DNA from: JAHRVQ01 sp029941905
Lineage (GTDB): Bacteria > Pseudomonadota > Gammaproteobacteria > Pseudomonadales > Azotimanducaceae
DNA: 64,000 nt
Direction: 5' to 3'
NCBI GenBank assembly: GCA_029941905.1
Contig: JAPYTQ010000022.1
Span: 21,727-85,726 of the forward strand
Shown: piece by piece, positions 1 through 8,778 of the stretch
Numbering within the stretch: the stretch's first letter is position 1
How the letters are laid out: each line of letters begins with the position of its first letter
Position numbers and translations under genes: made by a program
The notes under the pieces: model-generated
Databases searched by the model: none
The model's input: the letters and a program-made list of their open reading frames with translations, nothing else
Told to the model about the DNA's origin: nothing

Positions 1-2
1 AG

Positions 3-305
3 TGGAGTTGGATGATAAGAGCCAATTACTATGGCGATCACTACGACGAAAGAGGCACTATTGATGCCCCCGTCGATCCCAGTGCGAAGATTGACGAGAC
101 GATCTACATTGATACAGAAATTAATTACCAGTTCAATGACAATATGAGACTGACGCTGGGCGCAATTAATGTATTTGATGAGTTTATCGATGAAATTGGT
201 CCACCAAATGCCAACCGACTTAGCGTAGGCTTGCAGTATCCTCGCAGGAGTGCTGCTAATTATGAAGGAGGTTACTGGTACCTGAGAGGCGTTTACTCCA
301 TGTAA
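3..305 (+). CDS. TonB-dependent receptor, C-terminal end (partial)
   Basis: The reading frame is open from the left edge and ends at a TAA, so only the last ~100 residues of a longer protein are seen. The sequence has the pattern of the final strands of an outer-membrane TonB-dependent barrel: alternating polar and aromatic residues, a LGAINVFDE motif typical of the penultimate strands of these receptors, and a short terminal strand with aromatic residues (GGYWYLRGVYSM). Such receptors take up siderophores, vitamin B12, sugars or peptides; the substrate cannot be read from this piece. The internal ATG at 12 is unlikely to be a start because the barrel pattern continues upstream of it. The family call is fairly sure, the substrate unknown. 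Confidence 0.75.
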   Translation, partial: WSWMIRANYYGDHYDERGTIDAPVDPSAKIDETIYIDTEINYQFNDNMRLTLGAINVFDEFIDEIGPPNANRLSVGLQYPRRSAANYEGGYWYLRGVYSM

Positions 306-430
306 ATCCTCAACACGCCATGCATTCCGTCAATTCGATTAGGGAGTTGGCGGACTGTACGGCGATTTCCGACCTGCCTTCGTCCTGTAAGAATTCGAGC
401 GCGTATATTCGTGTATTGACGAGCTTGATC

Positions 431-458
431 TTGATCATAAAGATCACACTGTTAGAAT
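431..458 (+). promoter_or_regulatory. candidate sigma-70 promoter in the 306-604 intergenic stretch
   Basis: TTGATC at 431-436 and TAGAAT at 453-458 are separated by 16 bases, a plausible but imperfect sigma-70 pair about 150 bases upstream of the next gene. The surrounding ~300-base stretch holds no convincing gene. Its only ORF, about 66 codons on the minus strand, has no recognisable features. Confidence 0.3.
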
Positions 459-604
459 AGTGATGACCCGTGTCAAATGAGTCATATGTATCCTTCGTAT
501 TGCAAAACACCCAGGGAAAGTGGTTTTGAAGTCGGGTCTCGGCAAGCTGAAATGGCGTATCTAACTGACGTCAGTACGGTTAACTCATTCTTTTGGGAGA
601 CTTA

Positions 605-1198
605 ATGAATACGCTAAGACACTACTTTATCAGTGATGATCTGGATGACCTCGACCTTCTGGAGGTACAGTTGGAATCCAGGGGAGTTGAAAACCCGCAA
701 ATCCATGTCCTCAGTAATGACGATACAGGCGTTGCAAATCATGTTCATTTGCACGCTGTTCAATCGTTACTGAAAAATGACGTGATACATTCAGGGATAA
801 TCGGCGCTGTAGCCGGTGGGATCGCGGCATCGCTTGTATTGGGGGTGGCTTACTATCTGGGTTTACCGGAGATGAACGTGGGTTGGACGCCTTATGTCTT
901 TCTTTCCATTGTTGTTTTCGGATTTTGTACCTGGGAGGGTGGGTTCATAGGTTTCCAGAAGCCTAACTACCATTATGAAAGGTTTGAAAGCGCCCTGAAC
1001 GATGGCAAACATGTCTTTATCGTTGAACTTGATCCAGACCAGGAACCAATACTGGAAGAGCTGCTAGAGAATCATCCCGGGCTTGAAGAAAAGGGTACAG
1101 AAATTGGCCCGGCTCACTGGATCTTTGCCTGGCGGCATCGGTTGTTTGAGTTTATAGATCGTAATCTCTTCAGTTATTCGCAACTTCGCCACAAGTAA
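605..1198 (+). CDS. conserved two-helix inner-membrane protein of unknown function
   Basis: The product has 197 residues. The ATG at 605 is preferred over an upstream in-frame TTG because a GGGAGA ribosome site lies 4-9 bases before it. The layout is a cytoplasmic N-terminal part of about 60 residues, two hydrophobic helices near residues 64-85 and 94-116 with glycine-rich stretches (GIIGAVAGGIAASLVLG), then a second soluble part of about 80 residues. The soluble parts look like short alpha/beta sensory halves flanking a glycine-zipper hairpin, as in several small proteobacterial stress-associated membrane proteins. Database relatives are sometimes labelled magnesium transporter or NAD/FAD-utilising enzyme, but nothing in the sequence supports either label. 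It is alone on its strand between the receptor and the cytochrome gene. Confidence 0.6.
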   Translation: MNTLRHYFISDDLDDLDLLEVQLESRGVENPQIHVLSNDDTGVANHVHLHAVQSLLKNDVIHSGIIGAVAGGIAASLVLGVAYYLGLPEMNVGWTPYVFLSIVVFGFCTWEGGFIGFQKPNYHYERFESALNDGKHVFIVELDPDQEPILEELLENHPGLEEKGTEIGPAHWIFAWRHRLFEFIDRNLFSYSQLRHK

Positions 1199-1272
1199 GT
1201 CGCGGTAATCGTTTCAAAATTCCAGTAGAAAAACTGGAGTAGGATTTTTTTGTCTAAAAAAAGGTTTTAACT

Positions 1273-1884
1273 ATGGGAAAGATGATTGCAGTTGTGTTGC
1301 TGTTGATGTGTGTGCTACCTCTAACAGGCCTGGCGGATGGGAAATCCAGTTATGCCATTTGCGTTACGTGTCACGGAGCAAACGGGGAAGGTAACACTGC
1401 TCTTAATTCTCCGGCATTGGCCGGGCAGGAGGCCTGGTATCTGAAAACCCAGATTAACAATTTCAAGGAAGGGATTCGAGGAACTCACAAGAGTGACATA
1501 TACGGTATGCAGATGCGGCCGATGGCAATGACATTGGCGACCGACGCGATGGTCAGTGATGTTGCGGACTACATTAACCAGATGAGCCCCATCAGTCCGG
1601 AATCTACAACCGGTGGAAATGCCGATGCTGGTAAAGCCCGTTACATGGTTTGTGCAGCTTGTCACGGCATCGATGGAAAAGGGCTGGCAAACCTGAATTC
1701 CCCTGATTTAACGCTCCAGCAGGACTGGTATTTAGTGCGTCAAATTAACAATTTCAAATCAGGCATTCGGGGTGGTACTTCGAAAGATGTCTATGGTATG
1801 CAAATGCGACCAATGGCCATGACGTTAACCGATGATCAGGCGGTGAAGGATGTCGCTGCTTATATTTTGACTCTTGGGAAATAA
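1273..1884 (+). CDS. periplasmic diheme cytochrome c (c4-like)
   Basis: This secreted electron carrier has 203 residues. Residues 1-21 are a Sec signal peptide (MIAVVLLLMCVLPLTGLA). Two homologous class I cytochrome c domains follow, with haem sites CVTCH near residue 31 and CAACH near residue 128, and candidate axial methionines in the repeated YGMQMRPMAMTL segment of each half. Both halves share the blocks NSPALAG / NSPDLTL and NNFKxGIRG with the two cytochrome domains fused to cytochrome oxidase subunit II at 6.4-7.9 kb, so this protein and the oxidase tail are paralogues. A role as soluble electron donor to that oxidase is a reasonable inference. It converges on ctaB with 23 bases between the stops. 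Confidence 0.88.
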   Translation: MGKMIAVVLLLMCVLPLTGLADGKSSYAICVTCHGANGEGNTALNSPALAGQEAWYLKTQINNFKEGIRGTHKSDIYGMQMRPMAMTLATDAMVSDVADYINQMSPISPESTTGGNADAGKARYMVCAACHGIDGKGLANLNSPDLTLQQDWYLVRQINNFKSGIRGGTSKDVYGMQMRPMAMTLTDDQAVKDVAAYILTLGK

Positions 1885-1907
1885 AAGTCAGAAACTTTGA
1901 CTCTGAT

Positions 1908-2807
1908 TTAGAATCTGGAACTTTGAATCAGGTAGAAGTGATCGACCAGTAGTATGCTGAACAACCCCATCAGGTAAACAATTGAGTACTTGAACGTCTT
2001 GATGGGTGCCTTCGGCACACCGCGGATAATTTGAATAGACCAGTATAAAAATACCAGCCCCAGAACCATTGCGCCGGTGAGATAAATCAGACCACTCATG
2101 TTGATAAAATAGGGCATGGTGCCGACAGCAAGCAACAACAGGGTGTAGGCCATTATATACAGACCTGTTGTTCGCTCCCCGTGAGTAACGGGAAGCATGG
2201 GTATATCAACCTTGGCGTACTCTTCCTTCCTGTCAATCGCCAGGGCCCAGAAGTGCGGCGGTGTCCAGGTAAAGATGATCATGACCAGCAGGACGCCACC
2301 AGGATCAATTTGGTTTGTGATTGCAGTCCACCCAAACAAAGGTGGCGCTGCGCCGAACAGCCCACCAATAACGATATTCTGAGGGGTTGCCCGTTTCAGG
2401 TACATAGAATAAATAATGCCGTAACCTATCCAGGACGCGAGATTTAACCAGGCCGTGAGTGGGTTGACCAGTGTCGCGAGTATTGAAAGCCCAAGAATCC
2501 CTGTAAGAGCGGAGAATATAAAACCGGATTTAACCGAGACTCTACCCTGTGCGATGGGGCGACTGTGGGTTCGTGCCATTTTTGCATCGATGTGTGAGTC
2601 GACGATGTGGTTAACGGTAGCCGCAGAGCCAGCAACCAGGGCAACGCCCAGATTGGTGTAGATAAGAATATCCAGAGGAACGAGACTGGTGGTAGCCAGG
2701 AACATGCCAACAGTCGTACACAGTAGCATGAGAAGTACGACCCTGGGTTTGCACAGCTCGAGAAAATCGCGCCAGGTAGCGCTCGTTGTTCGTAGAGTCT
2801 GGTCCAT
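1908..2807 (-). CDS. ctaB: protohaem IX farnesyltransferase (haem O synthase)
   Basis: The 299-residue UbiA-family membrane enzyme attaches a farnesyl group to haem b to make haem O, the precursor of haem A for the oxidase encoded upstream. The prenyl-diphosphate/Mg2+ site reads NHIVDSHIDAKMARTHSRP near residues 66-84, the expected DxxxDxxxxRTxxRP pattern, and a second acidic loop is IDRKEEYAKVDIPM. About nine hydrophobic helices are visible. It is the last gene of the oxidase operon on this strand, a common position. Length and motifs are normal for the family. Confidence 0.95.
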   Translation of the reverse strand: MDQTLRTTSATWRDFLELCKPRVVLLMLLCTTVGMFLATTSLVPLDILIYTNLGVALVAGSAATVNHIVDSHIDAKMARTHSRPIAQGRVSVKSGFIFSALTGILGLSILATLVNPLTAWLNLASWIGYGIIYSMYLKRATPQNIVIGGLFGAAPPLFGWTAITNQIDPGGVLLVMIIFTWTPPHFWALAIDRKEEYAKVDIPMLPVTHGERTTGLYIMAYTLLLLAVGTMPYFINMSGLIYLTGAMVLGLVFLYWSIQIIRGVPKAPIKTFKYSIVYLMGLFSILLVDHFYLIQSSRF

Positions 2808-2843
2808 ATGGTTAGCACATCACCGGGGCTTTATGAACTGAAT

Positions 2844-3170
2844 CTATGTGCTGAAGAACAGCAAACGAGTCAGGTTGACATAATCTGCTTCCAGGGCCAT
2901 GAGTAAGATCAAGACCATTATGGCAATGGGAGGTGAGAGGATTGCATACATCAGCGCTAGCCTCTCCCAGGCCATATGCATAAATATAGCGATAATAAAT
3001 CCTGCTTTGAGAAACATAAAAAGCAGGATGAGTCCCCAACGCAAATATCCCTGGAATTCGAAATAGTCAACCATGTACGAAAAAGTACTCAGTACAAATA
3101 GCAGTCCCCATACTTTAAAGTAAATAGAAATGGGGTGCTCTTGTGTATCTGCCGCTGCTTCCATAAACAA
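2844..3170 (-). CDS. cytochrome c oxidase subunit IV
   Basis: This 108-residue protein has three hydrophobic helices (about residues 19-38, 44-68 and 75-95) and matches the short prokaryotic COX4/CyoD type. The motif FLKAGFIIAIFMHM is typical of these subunits. It probably stabilises the subunit I/III core. It sits between subunit III and ctaB in the same direction. The ATG at 3168-3170 is used; a second in-frame ATG two codons later is equally possible and changes only the tip. Confidence 0.85.
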   Translation of the reverse strand: MFMEAAADTQEHPISIYFKVWGLLFVLSTFSYMVDYFEFQGYLRWGLILLFMFLKAGFIIAIFMHMAWERLALMYAILSPPIAIMVLILLMALEADYVNLTRLLFFST

Positions 3171-3203
3171 TCCTCAAACAAATTTGTTATTTCGTGCGGG
3201 AAA

Positions 3204-3896
3204 TTACCATAGGTAGAAAAATGCAAAAATAAACACCCAAACCAGGTCCACAAAGTGCCAGTACAGACCAGTTATTTCCACTATCTCGTAATTGTCCTTT
3301 CTGTCGTAATCGCCTCGCCAGACTTTAAAAGCGACGACCAGCAAATAGATGACACCAACGCTCACGTGAAATCCATGAAACCCGGTAATCATAAAGAAAC
3401 AGGATCCGAATTGGGCGGCTCCCATGGGATTTCCCCAGGGGCGAACGCCTTCTTCGAGAATAAGCTTGCTCCATTCGAACACTTGCATGCCAACAAAGCT
3501 GGCACCAAATAGGGCAGTAGCCACCATCAAAAGTGCGATCTTGTTCTTATCACGGGTATGAGAGAACCTCACCGCCATCGCCATCGTGCCACTACTGCTG
3601 ATGAGGATAAAAGTCATGATCGCAATCAATAAAAGAGGGATATGTTCGCCAGCAATGGTTAACGCAAAGACTTCACTCGGTACCGGCCAGGGGACGGTAG
3701 TCGACATGCGCACACTCATATAACTCGTTAGGAAGATGCTAAAAATGAAGGTGTCACTAAGCAGGAAAATCCACATCATGGCTTTTCCCCAGGGAACCTG
3801 GAATGTCTGCTTTTCTGCAGACCAGTCTTCTACAATACCGTGTAATCCGTCGGCTAGTGTGGCGGGTCCGGCAGCTGCGATAGACGTGTCAGTCAT
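3204..3896 (-). CDS. ctaE: cytochrome c oxidase subunit III
   Basis: The 230-residue product has seven hydrophobic helices in the usual subunit III order. The last helices carry the family motif FHGFHVSVGVIYLLVV and the terminal YWHFVDLVWVFIFAFFYLW. Subunit III supports the proton uptake side of subunit I and turnover stability. It is the second of two adjacent, clearly different subunit III genes here; this one is closer to the mitochondrial-type sequence because it keeps the long soluble N-terminus and the HFVDLVW ending. It lies in the oxidase operon 33 bases after the first subunit III gene. Confidence 0.92.
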   Translation of the reverse strand: MTDTSIAAAGPATLADGLHGIVEDWSAEKQTFQVPWGKAMMWIFLLSDTFIFSIFLTSYMSVRMSTTVPWPVPSEVFALTIAGEHIPLLLIAIMTFILISSSGTMAMAVRFSHTRDKNKIALLMVATALFGASFVGMQVFEWSKLILEEGVRPWGNPMGAAQFGSCFFMITGFHGFHVSVGVIYLLVVAFKVWRGDYDRKDNYEIVEITGLYWHFVDLVWVFIFAFFYLW

Positions 3897-3929
3897 AGTT
3901 TCCCCTTTTCGTTCTTAAGTAATTCTTTT

Positions 3930-4592
3930 TCAGGTGGATAGTAACAACCCGAATATTCCAATCCAGATAAGCAGTAAATAGTGCCAATAGGTTTTGCACA
4001 GTTCTACACTGAGCCTGATCTCAAACATCTGTGCACCGGACCAGGCATGCAGTGTCGTGCGACACCAAACCCAAAGCCCGCCGATGATGTGTAATCCGTG
4101 TACACCCGTAAACAGATAGAAAAATGCCAGGGAAGGGTTTGAATACATATACAGACCCTGATCCACCAGTCCCTGCCAGGCCCAAAGTTGTCCTACAATA
4201 AATGCCCCAGTAAACAGGCCCGTGGCGAGTAATGCGTATCGGGTTGTTTTTGGATCATTGTGATCTGCACTATAGGAGGCCCATTGAATTGCAACGCTGC
4301 CGAGTACCAGCATGAACGTGTTAAACCAGAGTAGTCCCGGTTCTTTCTGAGGTATCCAGTCCGCCAAACCCATTCGGATAAAGTAAGCGCTGACAAATAA
4401 TGCAAAGAGGCTCGTAACCACCGCGAGGAAAAAGAGCAGCCCGATTTTACCAGGGGGAAGAAATCGACTTGAGTCCTCATGATCCACGGTGACACCCACC
4501 GTCGCCCAGGGTTTTTCTGTTATCCGATGACGCCATAGCCACCAATACGAACCAACCACTGCAATAACTATAAACAGAAGAATAGCAGTCAC
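3930..4592 (-). CDS. second subunit III-like haem-copper oxidase protein
   Basis: This 220-residue integral membrane protein has seven predicted helices and the subunit III signature FTGVHGLHIIGGLWVW followed by a terminal YWHYLLLIWIGIFGLLL. It keeps the HGLH core but replaces the usual WHFVD ending with WHYLL, so it is a diverged paralogue of the neighbouring ctaE product. The first helix (residues 3-15) is followed by a basic WLWRHR patch. Its start overlaps the end of ctaD by four bases, indicating translational coupling. It may take the place of subunit III in the complex or form a heteromeric partner; the sequence does not decide. Confidence 0.85.
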   Translation of the reverse strand: MTAILLFIVIAVVGSYWWLWRHRITEKPWATVGVTVDHEDSSRFLPPGKIGLLFFLAVVTSLFALFVSAYFIRMGLADWIPQKEPGLLWFNTFMLVLGSVAIQWASYSADHNDPKTTRYALLATGLFTGAFIVGQLWAWQGLVDQGLYMYSNPSLAFFYLFTGVHGLHIIGGLWVWCRTTLHAWSGAQMFEIRLSVELCKTYWHYLLLIWIGIFGLLLST

Positions 4593-6376
4593 GAAGCACT
4601 CATCGTTACATCTTCATCCTTTGGCTCGATGTCTGGTCCGTCACCGTCGCCTGGACCATCAGGTGGCTGGTCCTGCGGAATAAAATCACGGGATGCACCT
4701 GGAACGCTGTAGTCGTAGGCCCAACGGTAAACCTGCGGTAACTTCGGTCCCCAGTTGCCATGAACAGGCGGTGTTTCCGGTGTTTGCCATTCGAGTGAGG
4801 TTGCATTCCACGGATTGCCACCGGAAGGTTTGCCCTTGAATAAACTCCAGACTATGTTGATCAAAAAGATAATTTGCATCGCCGCGACGAACAGGGCGGC
4901 GACGGTAATACCGGCATTCAGGGTTTGTGCGGACTCCGGAATAAACTCAATGCCCTCGTAGGCAAAGTATCGACGAGGTACACCGAGGAAACCCAGGTAG
5001 TGCATAGGAAGATATATTGCATAGGTACCGAGGAATGTACCCCAGAAATGTATGTATCCGAGTCGGTTGTTAAACATCTTACCGGTCATCTTGGGGAACC
5101 AGTGATAGATGGCGCCAAACACCACGAGAATGGGTGACACACCCATCACCATATGGAAGTGCGCGATGACAAAATAGGTGTCAGAGAGCGGCAGGTCGAC
5201 GACCACATTGCCAAGAAATATTCCCGTCAGGCCACCATGTGTAAACGTAAAAATAAACGCGATAGCAAACATCATCGGTACAGTGAAATGGATATTCCCA
5301 CGCCAGAGTGTCAGTACCCAGTTATAGACCTTGATGGCGGTCGGCACCGCTATGATTAGAGTCGTGGTGGCGAAAAAGAAACCAAAATAAGGGTTCATAC
5401 CACTCACATACATGTGGTGCGCCCAGACAATGAAACTGAGTCCGCCGATTGCGACGATTGCCCATACCATCATACGGTATCCAAAAATGTTCTTTCTTGC
5501 ATGGGTGCTCAACAGATCTGAAACAATTCCGAATGCGGGCAGTGCGACGATATAAACTTCGGGGTGGCCGAAAAACCAGAAAAGATGCTGGAACAAAATA
5601 GGGCTGCCACCGTCGTAGCTTGTTTGCTCACCCATTGACACTATGGCAGGCATAAAAAAGCTGGTCCCCAATAAGCGATCCAGCAGCATCATTATTGCGC
5701 TGACTAACAAGGCAGGAAAGGCGAGGAGGCCAAGCACTGTTGCGGTAAAAATACCCCAGACAGACAGTGGCATCCGCATCAGGGTCATCCCATTGGTCCT
5801 GGCTTGCAAAACCGTGGTAACGTAGTTCAGCCCACCCATGGTAAAAGCGATAATAAACACCGCCAATGAAACCAGCATCAGCACAATCCCCCAGTCGACA
5901 CCTGGGGTTCCCTGCATAATTGCCTGGGGTGGATAAAGCGTCCAACCTGCACCCGTTGGACCGCCTGGAACAAAAAAGCTGGTCATCAGAATAATCACCG
6001 ATACCAGGTAGACCCAGAAACTGAGCATGTTCATATAGGGGAACACCATGTCACGAGCCCCAACCATCAGCGGGATCAGATAGTTACCAAAGCCCCCAAG
6101 AAACAGGGCGGTAAGCAGGTAGATCACCATGATCATGCCGTGCAAGGTGACGAACTGAAGGTATTGATCAGGATTAATGAAAGAGAATGTATCCGGGAAT
6201 CCCAATTGCAATCTCATTATGCCCGACAACACCAATGCAACCAGACCAACGGAAATCGCTACTAGTCCGTACTGGATCGCAATGACCTTGTGATCCTGGC
6301 TATAGATGTATTTGGTAAAAAAACTATGGGGGTGAGAAAGTTTCTGCCCCTGGTCGGCTAGTGCTACATAAGCCAT
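4589..6376 (-). CDS. ctaD: cytochrome c oxidase subunit I
   Basis: The 595-residue catalytic subunit reduces O2 to water at the haem a3/CuB centre and pumps protons. Visible ligands are TLHGMIM near residue 78 (haem a), the CuB histidine in WFFGHPEVY near 267, which also carries the A1-type glutamate and the tyrosine cross-linked to that histidine, WAHHMY near 322 (CuB) and AHFHMVMG near 407 (haems a3 and a). The D-channel entry NYLIPLMVGARDM is present. The tail of about 40 residues is rich in Asp, Pro and Gly (DQPPDGPGDGDG). The gene starts on the last base of ctaC and overlaps the next gene by four bases, so the operon is translationally coupled. Confidence 0.97.
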   Translation of the reverse strand: MAYVALADQGQKLSHPHSFFTKYIYSQDHKVIAIQYGLVAISVGLVALVLSGIMRLQLGFPDTFSFINPDQYLQFVTLHGMIMVIYLLTALFLGGFGNYLIPLMVGARDMVFPYMNMLSFWVYLVSVIILMTSFFVPGGPTGAGWTLYPPQAIMQGTPGVDWGIVLMLVSLAVFIIAFTMGGLNYVTTVLQARTNGMTLMRMPLSVWGIFTATVLGLLAFPALLVSAIMMLLDRLLGTSFFMPAIVSMGEQTSYDGGSPILFQHLFWFFGHPEVYIVALPAFGIVSDLLSTHARKNIFGYRMMVWAIVAIGGLSFIVWAHHMYVSGMNPYFGFFFATTTLIIAVPTAIKVYNWVLTLWRGNIHFTVPMMFAIAFIFTFTHGGLTGIFLGNVVVDLPLSDTYFVIAHFHMVMGVSPILVVFGAIYHWFPKMTGKMFNNRLGYIHFWGTFLGTYAIYLPMHYLGFLGVPRRYFAYEGIEFIPESAQTLNAGITVAALFVAAMQIIFLINIVWSLFKGKPSGGNPWNATSLEWQTPETPPVHGNWGPKLPQVYRWAYDYSVPGASRDFIPQDQPPDGPGDGDGPDIEPKDEDVTMSAS

Positions 6377-7908
6377 TAATTCGCTCCCGCAACGGTAATG
6401 TCAATCTCTTCTTGGATTGTTACTTCTTGACTCGGCTCTTCTACAATTGGCTGTTCTGCCATTGACTCTTCTGCAATTGGCTCTTCAGGAACGGTCTTCT
6501 CAATCTGTTGGGTATTTTTCGCGACCATTCCCCCTTGATCCGACAAGGTGCCGATGTAGGCAACCACGTCTTTGACCGAATCCTCGCTTCTTAAGAATCT
6601 TGACATGCTGATCATCTGCGGCCCGAAGGTATCGTCAGGGTGCGCGCCGCGAACACCAGTCTTGAAGTTTTGAAGCTGACGGATCATGTACCAGGATTCC
6701 TGACCAGACAATCGAGGGGAGTTCATTGCGTAGTTGCCCTGACCATTAGCGCCATGGCAGGTACCACAGGTACGATAGAGTTGTTGACCATGTTCGATAT
6801 CCACCCCCTTGTCCATATCACTGCTTTCAGCTGGACTTTCCGGCAGCGTAGTAATATATGCGGCAACGTTTCGAATTGCAGTTTCATCCAGCAGGGTAGC
6901 AGCCATTGGTGCCATCTGCTGCCCATAAGTATCATCCTTGTGTGCACCCCGAATACCATGTTTGAAATTGGCGATTTGTTTGCGCAGATACCAGGGACTC
7001 TTGCCTGCTAACTTTGGCGAATTGAGTGCTATATTTCCTTCGCCCTGGGGCCCGTGGCAGGTACTGCAAATAATATAGGAGGATCTCCCTGCGATCGCAT
7101 CGCCTTCCCCGATGGCCTGCGATTCCTTAAAGGTTATTTGTTTGCCCAGCCAGTTATCAAAGTCCTTCTGCTCATCGACGATGACCTTACCACGCATGGT
7201 GAAGTGCGCTATCCCGCATAGCTCTTCACAAAGGATCTCGAAGGTGCCGGTTCGGGTTGGCGTGAGCCAAAGGTATGAAACAAGACCCGGTACCAGATCC
7301 ATTTTTACCCTGAATTCAGCAACGGCGAAATCGTGCAATACGTCCTTGGATCGAAGCAAGAACTTGACAGGTTTGTCTATGGGTATGTGAACCTGGTTGT
7401 CTGTAACCAGAATATCGTCGGCGCCAGTCGGGTCATCGGGATTGACGCCAAAAGGGTTGTTAATGTTGACAAGGGTAACATCTGAGGTGCCAAGTTTGCC
7501 GTCCTTGCCCGGTAGTCGGAACGTCCAACGCCATTGTTCACCGACTGCTTCCACCTCCCAGGCCTCTTCCGGGACGGTCACGAACTGACCCCATACGAAC
7601 AGGCCCGGTGCAAGCATCGCTGCAACACCCACAGCCGTCAGGACCGTGAGCCACATCTCAAGTTTGGAGTTTTCCGGTTCGTAATGGGCGGGTTGATTGT
7701 CGTCGGGCCTGTGACGATACTTGATAAGTGCGTAGGCCATAAACAGGTTGACGGCGACGAAAACGAAGCCGGTCACCCAGAAAGTAACATTGATGGTGAA
7801 GTCAATAGCTCCCCAGTTCGAAGCCAGGGGCGTAAACCACCACGGGCTTGCAAAATGGAAAATAACTGAACCGACTACAAGTAAAACCAATACAATAGCA
7901 ACGAACAT
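6376..7908 (-). CDS. ctaC: cytochrome c oxidase subunit II fused to two cytochrome c domains
   Basis: This long subunit II accepts electrons and passes them to subunit I. I chose the ATG at 7906-7908, preceded by a GGAAAGAAG ribosome site; the frame runs 40 codons further upstream but that part is not typical. Three hydrophobic helices lie near residues 2-20, 42-63 and 85-110. The CuA site has its His in VLHDF near 191 and the CEELCGIAHFTM motif near 226-237. Two cytochrome c domains follow, CSTCH near 280 and CGTCH near 385, then a Glu-rich tail with repeated EEP/AEE blocks. Family members commonly carry none or one haem domain, so a tandem pair is a notable caa3-like extension that could replace a soluble donor. 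Confidence 0.95.
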   Translation of the reverse strand: MFVAIVLVLLVVGSVIFHFASPWWFTPLASNWGAIDFTINVTFWVTGFVFVAVNLFMAYALIKYRHRPDDNQPAHYEPENSKLEMWLTVLTAVGVAAMLAPGLFVWGQFVTVPEEAWEVEAVGEQWRWTFRLPGKDGKLGTSDVTLVNINNPFGVNPDDPTGADDILVTDNQVHIPIDKPVKFLLRSKDVLHDFAVAEFRVKMDLVPGLVSYLWLTPTRTGTFEILCEELCGIAHFTMRGKVIVDEQKDFDNWLGKQITFKESQAIGEGDAIAGRSSYIICSTCHGPQGEGNIALNSPKLAGKSPWYLRKQIANFKHGIRGAHKDDTYGQQMAPMAATLLDETAIRNVAAYITTLPESPAESSDMDKGVDIEHGQQLYRTCGTCHGANGQGNYAMNSPRLSGQESWYMIRQLQNFKTGVRGAHPDDTFGPQMISMSRFLRSEDSVKDVVAYIGTLSDQGGMVAKNTQQIEKTVPEEPIAEESMAEQPIVEEPSQEVTIQEEIDITVAGAN

Positions 7909-8157
7909 ACTTCTTCTTTCCTTTGGTACGTTTACGTCTTCGTTTTGGTCAATCAGGTCGTGACTTAAAAACCGACTGTCTCTAAACAACAGGCAGTAAA
8001 ACAGGTAACACGAAAAGTTCATGGTCAACCAATACGCGTAAACTAACTGTAGTCCGATTTTAAGTCAACGGTTTGGATGAACGTGGTTGTAGAAATTTCT
8101 TGTTAATCGGGTTTCTGCGGTAAGCTAACCGGGGACCTTAACCAAAGATTGTATGAG

Positions 8158-8778
8158 ATGGTGACAATACACAAAACTGTAGCGCTGATTGCGCTTCTGG
8201 GTGTCGTATTGCCTTGCGGGCGAGGCTTCGCAGCCGGTGGTGTGGTGGGTGAAGCTGGAAGCTGCATGATCGAAATTGGCTTCTACACCGCGCACTTCTC
8301 CATCTTTCAGCCACAGAAAAGTGCCAACGAAGTTTTTTGTGAGGACTTACCCGATGCCGGTAAAACGGTTTTCATTCTGGATTATCTTCATGCCAGTTTA
8401 AAAGAAGTACCGGTAGACTTTCGAATCATCAGGGATGATCAGGAGTTTGGCCAGTTCGTTCGCTGGGAGAACATCACGCAGATCAGGGACCTGGACGCAC
8501 AGACCGTGTTCTTTAAACCAGGAGAAATATACCCCGATGAGAGAATGAACGTGGAACACACATTTGCTGAATCGGGACAATTCATAGGCATCGTCACCGC
8601 GCCGCATCCCAGCAAAAACATAATGTATCGAGCAGTTTTCCCATTCGAGGTTGGCAACACCGGGTACGGTTACTGGCCGATAATCATTTTGCTGGGTTTG
8701 GTTCTGCAGATTCAGTTTATGCTGGGCGATAGCTGGTTTAAAACTGCCAGAGACAAGTTGGGGATTGCCAGATCGTGA
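8158..8778 (+). CDS. secreted, C-terminally anchored protein of unknown function in a copper locus
   Basis: The product has 206 residues from the ATG at 8158; an in-frame TTG three codons upstream is less likely. Residues 1-25 form a signal peptide ending near GRGFAAG. The periplasmic domain has two cysteines (GSCMIEIGFYTAHF and EVFCEDLP) and beta-rich stretches, and a single helix near residues 172-188 (YWPIIILLGLVLQIQFML) leaves a short basic tail. The stop overlaps the GTG of the multicopper oxidase gene by four bases, so the two are translationally coupled. I do not recognise the family. By context it could be a partner, chaperone or membrane anchor for the downstream copper oxidase. Confidence 0.75.
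   Translation: MVTIHKTVALIALLGVVLPCGRGFAAGGVVGEAGSCMIEIGFYTAHFSIFQPQKSANEVFCEDLPDAGKTVFILDYLHASLKEVPVDFRIIRDDQEFGQFVRWENITQIRDLDAQTVFFKPGEIYPDERMNVEHTFAESGQFIGIVTAPHPSKNIMYRAVFPFEVGNTGYGYWPIIILLGLVLQIQFMLGDSWFKTARDKLGIARS

Noticed and set aside
310..510. 66-codon minus-strand ORF after the TonB receptor
   Set aside because: No ribosome site, no recognisable motif, and composition like intergenic DNA.
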